DNA of 55,901 nt from Cupriavidus sp. UYMMa02A. GTDB lineage: Bacteria; Pseudomonadota; Gammaproteobacteria; Burkholderiales; Burkholderiaceae. The notes beneath the pieces were generated by a model. It was not told the origin of the DNA and searched no databases. It saw only the letters and a program-made list of their open reading frames with translations. The position numbers and the translations under genes were made by a program. Below are positions 1 to 9,786 of the stretch, piece after piece; position 1 is the stretch's first letter, and every line of letters begins with the position of its first letter. Location of the stretch: NCBI GenBank assembly GCA_001725945.1, contig LRMT01000107.1, positions 1-55,901 on the forward strand. The letters are read 5' to 3'.

Positions 1-260
1 CCATGGGCCTGCACCCGCGCTGCGGCATCGAGGACACCATCATCGACCAGCACGGCAACCGCATGACCTCGGTGCAGCAGATCGAGCAGTGCGTGCGCGT
101 GGCGAAGGAACTGGGCCGCGAGATCGCTTCGGGCAAGGAAGCGCGCGAAATCTACCGCATCGGCACGTGGTACGACAGCGCCGAAGAGACGCTGGAAGCC
201 CACGGCATGGCACCCAATCGCCAGGCCGGCGTCAGGAACCTGCCGCTGCGCGCGGCCTGA
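1..260 (+). CDS. 3-keto-5-aminohexanoate cleavage (BKACE) family protein, C-terminal part
   Basis: Only the last ~85 residues lie in the window; the gene begins upstream. The segment GLHPRCGIEDTIID followed by a run ending KELGREIASGKEAREIY is typical of the C-terminus of BKACE (DUF849) enzymes. These zinc enzymes condense a beta-keto acid with acetyl-CoA, giving a CoA ester and acetoacetate. The catalytic zinc site is not in the window, so the substrate cannot be inferred. A Bug-type solute receptor follows 73 bases downstream in the same direction, which suggests uptake and breakdown of a carboxylate. Confidence 0.75.
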   Translation, partial: MGLHPRCGIEDTIIDQHGNRMTSVQQIEQCVRVAKELGREIASGKEAREIYRIGTWYDSAEETLEAHGMAPNRQAGVRNLPLRAA

Positions 261-333
261 TGCAGCATGCCGCCCCGGCCGCGGGATCGCCCGGCCAGGG
301 CGGGCGGCTTCCCTGTCCTTGACGGAGTCCAGC

Positions 334-1309
334 ATGTCCAATCGCCCCACCTTATTCGCATTCCGCAAGGTTGCCGTTGCCGTCATGCTGGCCGCGGCGA
401 TGCCCGTGGCCATGGCGTGGACCAGCAAGCCCGTGCGCATGCTGGTGCCCGCCCCCGCCGGCGGCACCATGGACGTCATCGCCCGCGTGCTGGCCGAGCA
501 GCTCTCGGCGGACCTCGGGCAGCCCGTGGTGGTCGACAACAAGCCGGGCGCCAGTGGTGGCATCGCGATCAATACCCTGCTGGCGGCGCCGCCTGACGGC
601 CAGACCATCCTGGTCACGCTCACCAATGTCTTCACCGAAGTTCCGCATGTGATGAAGGTTTCCTTTGATCCGGTGAAGGACGTTAGACCCGTTGCCGCCG
701 TGAGCAAGGTGACCATGGTGCTGGTTGGGTCGACTGGGCTGCCGGCCAGGGATCTGCCGAGCCTGATCCGCTATGTGAAGGCCAACCCTGGCAAGCTGAG
801 CTTTGCTTCGCCCAGTGCAGGCACAGTCGGGCACTATGCCGGCATGATCATGAACCAGAAGGCCGGCATGGATCTGCAGCACGTGCCGTTTCCCGGCTCC
901 CCGCCTGGACTGACGCAAGTGATGGGCGGGCAGATCACTGTGATGTACGACAACATGGTGACTTCGCTGCCACTGATCAAGGCCGGCAAGCTGCGGCCCT
1001 ATGCGCTGGCGGCAAAGCAGCGTTCGCCGCTGCTGCCCCAAGTTCCGACTTCGCCGAGCTCGGCTATCCGGACATCGATTTCAGCAACTGGGGTGGTGTC
1101 TTCGTATCCGCCAAGGTGCCGGCAGACCTCAGCCAGAAGATCCAGGCGGCGGTCTACAGGGCGGCGTCGAAACCCCGTGTGCAGGAACGGTTCATGGCAC
1201 TCGGCATGGAGCCAGCGCCCGCGCAGGGCTGCCGGAACTCAGCCAGGCACTGCGCACGGAGTTCGATCGCAATGCCGGCATCGTGAAGGCATTCCACATT
1301 CAGCCATGA
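334..1309 (+). CDS. Bug/TctC-family tripartite tricarboxylate transporter substrate-binding protein (two frame breaks)
   Basis: Periplasmic solute receptor of about 325 residues. The start at 334 has a GGAG-type ribosome site 8 bases upstream and a signal peptide ending near AMPVAMAW. Family landmarks are PVRMLVPAPAGGTMDVIAR, DNKPGASGGIA, a GHYAGMIMNQ-like stretch and VPFPGSPPGLTQVMGGQI. Reading moves from frame 1 to 3 near 1050 (a T missing after CCGAC) and from 3 to 2 near 1227 (GGG read as GG). The repaired tail ends PELSQALRTEFDRNAG. Bug receptors bind small carboxylates; no TctA/TctB membrane genes are nearby, so this is an orphan receptor as is common in Cupriavidus and Bordetella. It probably serves the enzymes on either side. 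Confidence 0.85.
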
Positions 1310-1365
1310 CTTGCGCCGCCCCCGCGGCCAGCAATCCGGCATAGACTTTTTACCAGGAGATCCTT

Positions 1366-2335
1366 ATGGCAAAAGCAATTCGCTTCTACGAGACCGGCAG
1401 CGCCGACGTTCTCAAGCTCGAGACGGTCGAGGTCGGCGACCCCGGCCCGGGCCAGCGCGCGTGCGCCACACCTATATCGCCGTCAACTTCATCGACATCT
1501 ATTTCCGCACCGGCCACTATCCGCTTCAGCTGCCCAACGGCCTGGGCTCGGATGCGGTTGGTGTGGTCGAAGCCGTCGGCCCGGCGTGACCGACATCCGC
1601 GTGGGCGACCGCGTCGGCTATCTGCTCGGGCCCCAGGGCGCTTACTCGGACGTGCGCGTGATGCCCGCGGAAGTCCTGATCCCGTTGCCCGATGGCGTCT
1701 CCGACCGTACTGCCTCGACGCTCATCATGAAGGGCATGACCGCCCAATACCTGTTCCGCCAGGTCTACCCGCTCAAGGGTGGCGAAACCATCCTCTATCA
1801 CGCCGCGGCTGGCGGCGTCGGCCTGATCGCGTGTCAGTGGGCGCGCGCGCTTGGCGTGACCATGATCGGCACGGTCAGCTCGGACGAAAAGGCCGAGATC
1901 GCCAAGGCCAATGGCTGCGCGCACACCATCGTCACCTCGCGCGAAGACATCGTCGAGCGCGTGATGGAAATCACCGACGGCAAGAAGGTCCCGGTCGTGT
2001 TCGACTCGGTCGGCAAATCGACGCTGGACGCATCGCTGTCCTGCCTGCAGGTGCGGGGCACCCTGGTCAGCAATGGCACGACTTCCGGGCCGGTGGAAAT
2101 CGACAGCCGCACGCTCGCGGCCAAGGGTTCGCTGTGGGTCACGCGTCCGGCCATGGTGCACTACGCCACGCCGCGTTCGCACATGCTGGACATGGCCAAG
2201 GAGGTATTCGACATGGTGCTGGCAGGCAAGATCACGAGCGAGCCCAAGCAGAGCTTCGCGCTGGCCGATGCCGCCGAAGCCCACCGCGCGCTCGAATCCC
2301 GGAAGACCAGCGGCGCTACCGTCCTGGTACCGTAA
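1366..2335 (+). CDS. NADPH:quinone oxidoreductase-type zinc-independent MDR protein (two frame breaks)
   Basis: About 323 residues, medium-chain dehydrogenase/reductase of the quinone reductase (QorA) type. The N-terminus AKAIRFYETGSADVLKLE, then NFIDIYFRTGHYPLQLP and the nucleotide-binding stretch AAAGGVGLIACQWARALG, identify the family; no zinc-ligand cysteines are seen. The start at 1366 follows a CAGGAG ribosome site. Frame breaks lie near 1455 (a G missing after CAG) and near 1580 (CCGGGCG read as CCGGCG). Members reduce quinones or enones with NADPH. It lies between the Bug receptor and an SDR on the same strand, so the three probably form one transcript with the upstream BKACE gene. 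Confidence 0.82.
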
Positions 2336-2451
2336 CGCTCAAGGCCTGGCGCGCGGACCTCACCGCCTGTGCGCCTGGACCACGAAACGATCGCGGGGCG
2401 ACGTGTTCATGGCACGTCGTCCCGCTTCCTTTGCATGAAATCGGAGACATC

Positions 2452-3210
2452 ATGGACCTGGGGTTAAAAGGCAAGCGCGCCATCGTGACGGGCGGCAGCG
2501 GCGGCATCGGCAAGGCCATTGCACTGCAACTCGCGCAGGAGGGGGTCGACGTGGTGCTCGCAGCGCGTGGGCAAGACGCCTTGGCAGCGACAGCCGCGGA
2601 ACTTGCGGCACTGACCGGCCGACGCGTTGTGCCGCTGACGGTCGACACCGCCGACAAGGCTTCCGTTGATGCCATGGTGAAACAGGCCATCGAGGCCCTC
2701 GGTGGCATCGATATCCTGGTCAACGCCGCAGCGTTGCCAGGCGGCATCTCGCCAGCCACGCGGCTCGACGAGATCGTCGATGCGCAGGCGCTCGAAGACA
2801 TCGACATCAAGGTCATCGGCTACCTTCGCACCGCGCGGGCGCTGGCACCGCATCTGGCCGCGAACGGCTGGGGCCGCATCATCAATATCGGCGGGTTGGC
2901 GATCTACCACACGGGCCGGCCCATTGCCACGCTGCGGAATGTCGGTGTGGCGGCAATCACCAAGAACCTCGCTGACGAACTTGGCCCGAAGGGCATCAAT
3001 GTCACGGCGGTCCATCCCGGACCCACGCGCACCGAGAAGACCGACGCCGCAACCGAGGCGTGGGCGGCGACCAAGAGCACCCTTGGTCGCATGGTCGATG
3101 CCAGCGAGGTCGCCAGCGTGGTGACCTTCCTCGCGTCACCGCTGAGCGTGGCAATCAATGGCGAGGCCATCCCGGTGGGCGGGGGGAGCCCCGGGATCAT
3201 CCACTACTAA
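2452..3210 (+). CDS. Atypical short-chain dehydrogenase/reductase lacking the YxxxK site
   Basis: Intact 252-residue Rossmann protein. The cofactor motif TGGSGGIG is at residues 13-20 and NAAA at 91-94, so NAD(P) binding is expected. Where a classical SDR has Ser and Tyr-x3-Lys, this protein reads NIGG (145-148) and ATLRN (159-163), followed by the normal-looking helix VAAITKNLADELGPKG. All three classical catalytic residues therefore appear replaced. It ends in the usual GGxPGIIHY-like tail. ATG 2452 follows GGAGACATC. It may be a non-canonical reductase, a hydratase-like fold or a binding protein; the reaction cannot be named. Confidence 0.8.
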   Translation: MDLGLKGKRAIVTGGSGGIGKAIALQLAQEGVDVVLAARGQDALAATAAELAALTGRRVVPLTVDTADKASVDAMVKQAIEALGGIDILVNAAALPGGISPATRLDEIVDAQALEDIDIKVIGYLRTARALAPHLAANGWGRIINIGGLAIYHTGRPIATLRNVGVAAITKNLADELGPKGINVTAVHPGPTRTEKTDAATEAWAATKSTLGRMVDASEVASVVTFLASPLSVAINGEAIPVGGGSPGIIHY

Positions 3211-3279
3211 GCTCACCGTGAACCGCTGCCGGCAGCTTCGCCTCCCGCTTCGGACGAGGCGCTGCCGGCAGCGCTGCAG

Positions 3280-4091
3280 TCAATGGCTCGCTTCTTCCTG
3301 GAGCCGCTGGCGCAATACGGCGCGCAGGTCTTCCCCGTAACCGGTGAGGGTGCCGCCGTCCACCGCGAGCATCTGGCCCGTGATCATGTCCGCACGCTCG
3401 CTGGCGAGGAAAGATACCGCTTCGCCGATCTCCGTGGGCTTGCAGAATCTGCCCAGCGGCACCGTCCGCCGGATCAGGGCTTCTCGCTTTTCCGGGCTTG
3501 CATAGGCTTCAATCGCAGGCGTCAGGATGCCGCCAGGGCATACCGCATTGACGTTGATGCGCTGGTCCGCCAACTCCCATGCGAGATGCTGCGTCAGTCC
3601 CGTGACCGCATGCTTGGATGCCGTGTAATCCACGCTGCTGAAGTAAGCCATGCGGATGCCGGCAATCGAGTCGATATTGACGATCTTGCCCTTGCCTTGT
3701 GCGCTCATGGCGGGGATGACGGCCTGGCAGCAGAACAGGATGCCCTTTGCATTCACCCCCATCACGCGGTCCCAGTTCTCCTCGGTGACGTCGCACACCA
3801 GCGCGGACGCGCCGCCGACGCCGGCGTGTTGACCAGAATGTCGATGGCGCCGAACGCCTCAAGGGTCTGGCTGGCCATGGCTTCCGCGTCTGCCTTCTTG
3901 CTGACGTCGGCGCGGATGGCAATCGCACGCTTGCCGTCCGGGTCGATGCTGGAAGCGACGCGGCGGGCAGCGTCAAGGTTCAGGTCCACCACAGCGATCT
4001 TCGCCCCTTCACGCGCCAGCACGCGTGCGATGCCTTCGCCGCCGCCTTGGCCTGCGCCGGTGATGATTGCAACCTTGTCCTTCAGTTCCAT
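3280..4091 (-). CDS. Classical SDR-family oxidoreductase (one frame break)
   Basis: About 270 residues. The start MELKDKVAIITGAGQGGGEG has the TGxxxGxG cofactor motif, and VVDLN near residue 36 suggests NAD preference. The catalytic part reads NIDSIAGIRM and DYTASKHAVTGLTQHLAWEL, so Ser, Tyr-x3-Lys are all present, unlike the SDR at 2452. One base is missing near 3824 (CCGGGCG read as CCGGCG), changing frame between ILVNTP and CDVTEENWDRVMG. The start at 4091 has AGGAGA upstream. The gene faces the 2452 SDR tail to tail and lies downstream of the porin on the minus strand; it could belong to the aromatic pathway cluster, but a 440-base gap makes that uncertain. Confidence 0.85.
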
Positions 4092-4159
4092 TGTCTTCTC
4101 CTTGCAAACCTGTGCCGGACGCAGAATCCGCGCGCGCCTGGTGAGACTGGCGAGCCGTT

Positions 4160-4194
4160 TTCTTCCTTCTCTCGCCGGGCGGGAGAAGGAAGAA
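4160..4194. repeat. 12-bp inverted repeat with GC-rich loop (REP-like hairpin)
   Basis: TTCTTCCTTCTC (4160-4171) pairs perfectly with GAGAAGGAAGAA (4183-4194) around an 11-base loop TCGCCGGGCGG. No T-run follows on either strand, so it is not a classical terminator. Similar CTTCTC...GAGAAG hairpins between genes occur as dispersed repeats in Burkholderiales genomes. It lies ~70 bases upstream of the SDR start at 4091. Confidence 0.6.
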
Positions 4195-4530
4195 CACAGT
4201 CGCCCCCTTGTGTGTTTGTCTTTGTCAGCGAAGCGGGGCTGCAACGCCGTGGCTCGATGGCGGCGCGATGAGTGCGTCAGCCTTCAGCCACTCGCCGAAC
4301 CCGGAGGCCGCGGCATTCGAACGCAACAAGTATCCCGCAACGATGCGAAGCGCTTTGACAATTTGGGGCACCCAATTGACAGTTCGGGGCAGCTAGGGAA
4401 AGCACGAAGCCGGATACACCGCCAGCCTGTGGCACAACATCTACCCAGGGCGGCGTAGCTTGTACGAACTGCGATATCCAGCTTGGCTAGCGAGGGTAGA
4501 AGTATCCATTAGGCAGGCCGAACAGTCCCC
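4195..4530. other. Intergenic stretch without a convincing gene
   Basis: The region between the hairpin and the end of the porin gene holds no ORF with family features. One plus-strand frame from ~4393 to 4524 reads a protein-like stretch containing YTASLWHNIYPGRRSLYELR, but an in-frame stop lies just upstream of it, so it could be the tail of a lost gene. The pair CAATT at 4360 and AATTG at 4375 forms a weak inverted repeat. Confidence 0.4.
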
Positions 4531-5700
4531 TTAAAAGATATGACGGACTCCTCCTGCAACGCCAATCATCGATATCTGTCCGCCCCCCGGCGCGTAACTG
4601 TTATTCAGGAGCAGACTTGCGCCATAGCCAGATGTCGCCGATTCGAGCATCAATCCGGCGTTCCGCGCATAAGCCGTGGACAGATACAGATCCGTTCTCT
4701 TGCTCAAGCTATATTTCGCCATGAATAACAGTTGCCATGGATTCGCAATTGCAGCGTTGCCGTTCAGATTCCGGACATTCTGGTAATCGTACTCAACGGT
4801 CAGCTCGACGGCTGGAGTCAATTGATAATTCGCCCCTAACCAGTAATAGTCATCGCGCAGGACTGTCAGGCTATTCTGATCCTTGTTTTGTCCCCAACGA
4901 TACCCACCCATGACCTTGGCCTTGCCATCGAACGTGTAGCTCGCAGCGACCGCGACCCGCCGATTGGTACCGCTGCCTTGGGCGATCGACGGGTTGTACT
5001 GATCGTAGTCGATGGTGAAGCCGAATGCGCCGGGCATATAGATCAGTGCCGCACCATACCCCGTATCAGCCTGGCCCTCCCCGGCACCTCGCCATTGCCT
5101 CCGACCATGACTTGCTGAGAGAACGGACTGGTGGGAGGCAAAGTGACTCCGACACCAAAGGACCAATGCGCAATCGCTGTCACCGGCCCTGCTACGGCAG
5201 CGTACTGAACGGTATTGTTCTCGCGGAAGTTCTGGCCGGCTACCACACCGATCGGCTCATACTGAACCGAGTAGGCCGCAGGCATGAAATTGGCCAATCC
5301 CAGAAAGAGGGATGTGTACTGCGGCCGAAGGTCAGCTGGCCAAAATTGTTGCTGCGCAACCCGACGTACGCCTGTCGGTCAAACAGTGTGTTGTTCATTT
5401 CCAAAGCGCCTGTATCGGCCTGAAAGCCGCTTTCCAGTACGAAAAGCGACTTCATGCCCCCGCCAAGGTCCTCCTCTGCGCGTAAGCCCCAGCGGATCCC
5501 GCAACACCACCGCTATTCATGCGGGTGACGCTATGCCCCGCCCCAGGGTTATAAAGATTCGTGGGTAATGGAACGGATCCTACGCGATTGATGTACTCGA
5601 GATTGGTGTCAACAACCCCGTACAGCGTGACACTGGACTGGCCGTAGGCTGCCCCGGAAAACAATCCGACGGCTGCGCAGGTAAGAAGGCGCTCTCTCAT
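4531..5700 (-). CDS. Gram-negative trimeric porin of the burkholderial OmpC-like type (three frame breaks)
   Basis: About 390 residues. A signal peptide MRERLLTCAAVGLFSGAAYG precedes QSSVTLYGVVDTNLEYINR, the classic first strand of this porin family. Later landmarks are FVLESGFQADTGAL, DRQAYVGLRSNNFGQLTFGR, ADTGYGAALIYMPG and the C-terminal strand ending GVAGGVRHIF with a terminal Phe for BAM recognition. Frame breaks, each one base missing, lie near 5494 (TCCCGC read as TCCGC), 5321 and 5083. The porin begins 199 bases after the iron-sulfur subunit stop, in the same direction, so it could be the outer-membrane entry route for the substrate of that operon. It may also have its own promoter. 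Confidence 0.85.
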
Positions 5701-5898
5701 GCTGCAATGTCTCCTCGTTGTAATGGCAGTGGTAATGAAAGCAGGTGGGAAAGAGTTCCGTAGAGGCCGGCCGCAGCGGTCGGCCGCACACCATCGAGAC
5801 ATCAAAGCGAACGCCGGAAGGCGAGCTTCCTGGCTGTTTGCCAGAGCTACGCCCTGCCCGCTTGTTGTCGTGATGGCGCGGCTATCTCTGCTGCGCCG

Positions 5899-6787
5899 TC
5901 AGCTCATCTGGGTGACGCAAACAGACGGGTCTCGCTCCCGCGTCTGATGGCTAGGGACAAGCTCGATCTCGCCGAGATAGAGGCTTTCGTCGAGCTCGCA
6001 GTCCCTGTGCGCTGCTCCCGCGCTGTGACGGATTTCGATACGACAGGCGCCGCTTTTTGGGGCAGGCCGCCGAAGCGGAAGTCGCCGAAATCATCGCTTT
6101 GCATAACGGCAATCTTCTTGCCGCCCTGGTACAGGGACACTTCGGCGCCTGCAACGCAATCGACCCTGCCAGATGCCTCGACGCTGACGCTGCGCCGATG
6201 AAGCACGCTTCCCAGCGTTCCAGCCCTCGGTAATAGACTCTCGGCTTGGCGCCCAGCTTGGGCAGCAGTACCTTCAATCCCTCAGTGCGAGCCTTCTGCG
6301 CCATGGCGTTGTCGTCGAGCTTCACCGCCTCGAAGACATCGGTGGGACACGCTTGCTGACAGCGGGGGCGCGGCCAACCCTTGTCGAGCAAATGGGCATC
6401 GAAGATCCAGGTCTGAGGCAGCTGCAGTTCCTCGTTCCAGACAATGGCCTTGTAAGGGCATGAACGGACGATGTCCTTGCGGCCCTTGCCCTTGATGGGG
6501 TCGATGATGACGATCCCATCCTTGCGCTTCGTAATCGCGTCCCCGCCCACTTTCATGCATGGCGCGTTGTCACAATGGTTGCACATGACCGGCAGGTAGG
6601 TCGTTTCGACCATTGGCGCCTGTCCCTCGACGCGGCGCAGAATGCGGATCGTGCTTTCCCCCGACACGGATGCAGGCGCCGCATACCCGGGAAAGTCGTT
6701 GCCGACATGCTCGTCCTTCTCGGCAATGACGCAGTTGTAGCAATTCTCGCAACGGCCGACGTTGATGATGAGGTTCCACTTACTCAT
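5899..6787 (-). CDS. Iron-sulfur (beta) subunit of a pyrogallol transhydroxylase-like molybdenum enzyme (two frame breaks)
   Basis: About 296 residues. Ferredoxin-like part: C13-x2-C16-x2-C19 with Glu23 where the fourth Cys is expected, C69-x2-C72-x4-C77, C110-P, then W127-x2-D130-x12-C143-x3-C147. The last set normally reads C-x2-C-x11/12-C-x3-C, so two Cys are replaced. A C-terminal carboxypeptidase-regulatory/transthyretin-like domain follows (GSVSVEASGRVDCVAG, VSLYQGGKKIAV), as in the Pelobacter transhydroxylase small subunit. Frame breaks lie near 6196 and 6060, each one base missing. The ATG at 6787 overlaps the stop of the large subunit, so they should be translationally coupled. Predicted to carry two clusters rather than three. 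Cytoplasmic by the lack of a signal peptide. Confidence 0.85.
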
Positions 6788-9778
6788 GAGCGATCCCTGT
6801 CTCAGCGCGGCGGAGCTTGAACTCCTCCGCACCCTGCCATCTTTCGATTTGAACCAGACATGAATTGGGACTCATGCTGCTTGTGCCCCGCGTCTGGGGG
6901 CGGTCCGGCGTGAGGATGTTCATGCAGCCGCCGATCTCGACGGCTTCGCCTCCGATGTCCACCATCTGGAACTCGGCACTCGCCTCATGCGACTTCACCA
7001 CGCCTGGAACCATCAACGGCGAGATATCTGCCGCACAGATCACCGCCCCGCGGTCGTTATAGACCTTGACCAGGTCACGGTGCGCGATCCCGCGTTCTTC
7101 CGCATCGACGGCATTGATGCGCAGCAGCCAGAAATCATGCCCGGCAATACGGGCGCGATGGTCTCGTACGTGGTTCACGGCGCTGTTCTTGCCGTCGCTC
7201 GACGTATGGAAGCTATAGCGGGAGTGTGTGGCAATCATCTGCAACGGATACTTGCCCGCCAACTCGGCTGTCCCGAGGCCTTCCCATGAGGGGATGTAGC
7301 GATTGAGCGCCGGCCGGTCGGGATTGTCTGCCGTGTGGCGCTTGAGGATTTCGGGAATGAACTCGATCTTGCCACTGGGTGTCTGCACGCCCTTGCCGAA
7401 TCCCTCGGCAAACTGGCTTGGCAGCGGATGCGGCTCGGGGACGTCCTTCTGGCGGCCTTCGGCGAACCAACGCATATCCACCGGTTGGCTGAAATCCGGC
7501 CTTTCGGGGGGGACAACGTAGTAACCCTTGCGACAGAACTCAGTCCAGGAAATGTGGTCACGCAGATCGGAGCCATCGAAAACGCGCTTGACCCAGTCAA
7601 GCTCCGAACCGCCTTCGGTAAACAAGGCGCCGAGACCCAGCCGCTCCAGAATCCCGGTGAAGATGTCGTAGTCAGACCGAGACTCACCGAGCGGCTCAAT
7701 GCACTTGTGCTGCAGCGTTACGACGCGATGATTGACGCCGGCTATCCCATGATGCGCGTATCCGCCCGAATTCGACCATTCGCCAATGTCCCAGCGCTCC
7801 AGCGAGCTGCAGGCAGGAAGAATGATGTCGGCGAACTGGGCCTCACCCTCCATCCAGATCGACTGATTGACGACAAATTCAATGCTGGGGTGACGATAGG
7901 CATCGATCCATCGACCCGACTTGGTGACGGTGCTGAACGCCGAGCCTCCGTAACGGTAGATCATGTGGATGGGCGAATATCCGGGCATCGGATAAGTGAA
8001 AGGCGCGAATTGCGCCTCCTGCGAAATGCCGTCCCAGAGATAGCCGCTGGCGTGGCCGTTGATGATGGCGTCAGGCAACTGTTGCCGCGGCACCATTTGC
8101 TTGACGGGGTTCATTGTCAGAATGTGCGGCATGCGCTGATAGTTGCTGACAGCATTGCCGGTCCACATCAGATCACCGGAGATCCCGCCATCCGCGTATC
8201 CCGGAAAGTAGAAGTGGAGGTCCACTGGCGTGCCGAGCTGAAGGCATCCGAAATTGACCCCCGGCTTGCCCCAGCCCTGCATCGCCATCATCATGATCAT
8301 GCAGCGTGCCCACTGTTGCCCTGTGGCGCCGCGGCCTGCGCCGCCGAATCCTGCGCCCGTCATGCCGGCCGCCAGATAGACCTTCCTGTTGCCCCACTTC
8401 GCGCGAGGGCGCGCACGTCCTTGGCGGGCACGCCCGTTTCGGCTTCTTGCCACTCCGGCGTCTTGGGGATACCGTCGGTTTGTCCCACCAGATAGGCCTT
8501 CCACTCTTCGAAGCCTGTTGTGCGGGCTGCAACGTAGTCCGTGTCGTACAAGCCCTCGACTGCCCATACGTACATGATCGCGGTAGCCAGGGCGGCGTCG
8601 GTTTGCGGCCGCACCGGTATCCAGCGCCCGCCGAGCAATTGCGCCGTCGGATTGTTGTGCGGATCGATGTGTATGAACTCAATACCGAGTTCCTTGGCCC
8701 ACAGGCGCCGTTGCGTGCCTTCGAACCCGGCATAGGCACCATTGGTGCTCTCCGGATCGCAGGACCAGAACACAATGAGATCGGCTTCCTTCAGACAATC
8801 CTCGACTCCGCCATAGCCCGCCGGGACGCCGATCCGCATGGAATTGCCGAAATGATGCATCGCCCCCCAGTACCAGCCCTCCCAACTGTCCGGATTGGCG
8901 GCGACTCGGGTGAAGCCAATCAAATTGGCGAAGCGGGTCAAGGCGCTGAGGTAATAGCCCACGTTGCCCCACTGATGGTGGGACGACATCGGGAAGGTGA
9001 TGGCACCGGGACCGTGAACGCGTTTTTGCCGGTTGATTTCCTTGGCGACAAGGTCGAGGGCTTCGTCCCAGGAGATGCGCACGTAACCCGATTTCCCTCG
9101 GTTCTGTGGATTGCGCTCGCCATCTGGATCGTAATCCACGCGCTTCATCGGATGGAGAATGCGCTTGTCCGAATAGACGACCGACTTCAGCGTCATGGCG
9201 TGTGGCGCCACCAGCGCCCGGCGCTGCGGTCGAAAGGTCTTTCCACGCGCGGTGATTTCCCAGCCAGGCGCATCGTCGGCGTCGAACTCGAGTGGCGTCA
9301 CGCGCTGGACGCGTCCCTCTTTCACATAGACGAAAAGCGGCCCGCCATTCGTGCAGGTCGTAAAGCGCCGCGTTCCGTCGGCCATCGGCGTACCCATGGA
9401 GACGCCAACGGTCTGGCTGAGGTTCAGCGTTTGCATGAACCAGACCACCAAGGGGTCCGGCCCCTTCGTGATGACTTTGAAATTCTTCGCGGCGTGGATG
9501 ATATCGCCCTGATCCGGGTTGGGCATGAGGAATTTCAGGGCCGTCGGGAGATCCCTGAACAGCATGCTGACATCGGGCTCTACGCTCTTCGCCTTCCGCG
9601 AGCGCACCTTCCCCCCCTTGATTTCGAGGGTGAGACCAATGCTTCCGTCCAGCAGCCCGATGAAGGCAGTACAGTTCTTTTGCTTCAGTCGTTGGCGAAA
9701 AGCCGGATGCTTCCAAGCGGTCACATTGAGGACCCTTGGCAAGGCGAACAAGATGGTTCGAAGGACAATCTTTTTCAT
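6780..9778 (-). CDS. Pyrogallol transhydroxylase-like molybdopterin large subunit with an N-terminal SCP2-like domain (one frame break)
   Basis: About 999 residues. Residues ~37-120 (LLDGSIGLTLEIKGGKV, PDVSMLFRDLPTALKFLM, VVWFMQTLNL) look like an SCP2 sterol-binding-type domain. From ~138 the sequence follows the DMSO-reductase family branch of Pelobacter pyrogallol-phloroglucinol transhydroxylase: TTCTNGGPLFVYVKEG without an N-terminal Fe-S motif, LHPMKRVDYDPDGERN, SSHHQWGNVGY, NPDSWEGW (Ser298 the probable Mo ligand, Asp297 beside it), FADIILPAC, CINILTPDR-like MNILTPDRPQTRG. One base is missing near 8402. No Tat signal is seen, so it is probably cytoplasmic. The enzyme may hydroxylate, dehydroxylate or transhydroxylate an aromatic or hydrophobic substrate without O2. 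ATG 9778 lies 8 bases after the acyl-CoA synthetase stop. Confidence 0.85.
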
Positions 9779-9786
9779 CGCTAGAT

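Noticed and set aside
4160..4194. Rho-independent terminator for the porin or SDR gene.
   Set aside because: The stem is good but lacks a T-run in both directions; kept only as an inverted repeat.
4393..4524. Protein-like plus-strand stretch with LWHNIYPGRRSLYEL.
   Set aside because: No start codon and a stop directly upstream; could be a relic, but nothing identifies its parent.
5899..9778. Formate dehydrogenase or selenocysteine (TGA) readthrough as explanation for the frame breaks.
   Set aside because: The breaks change frame rather than meet an isolated in-frame TGA, and the Mo ligand context is DSWEGW with Ser.
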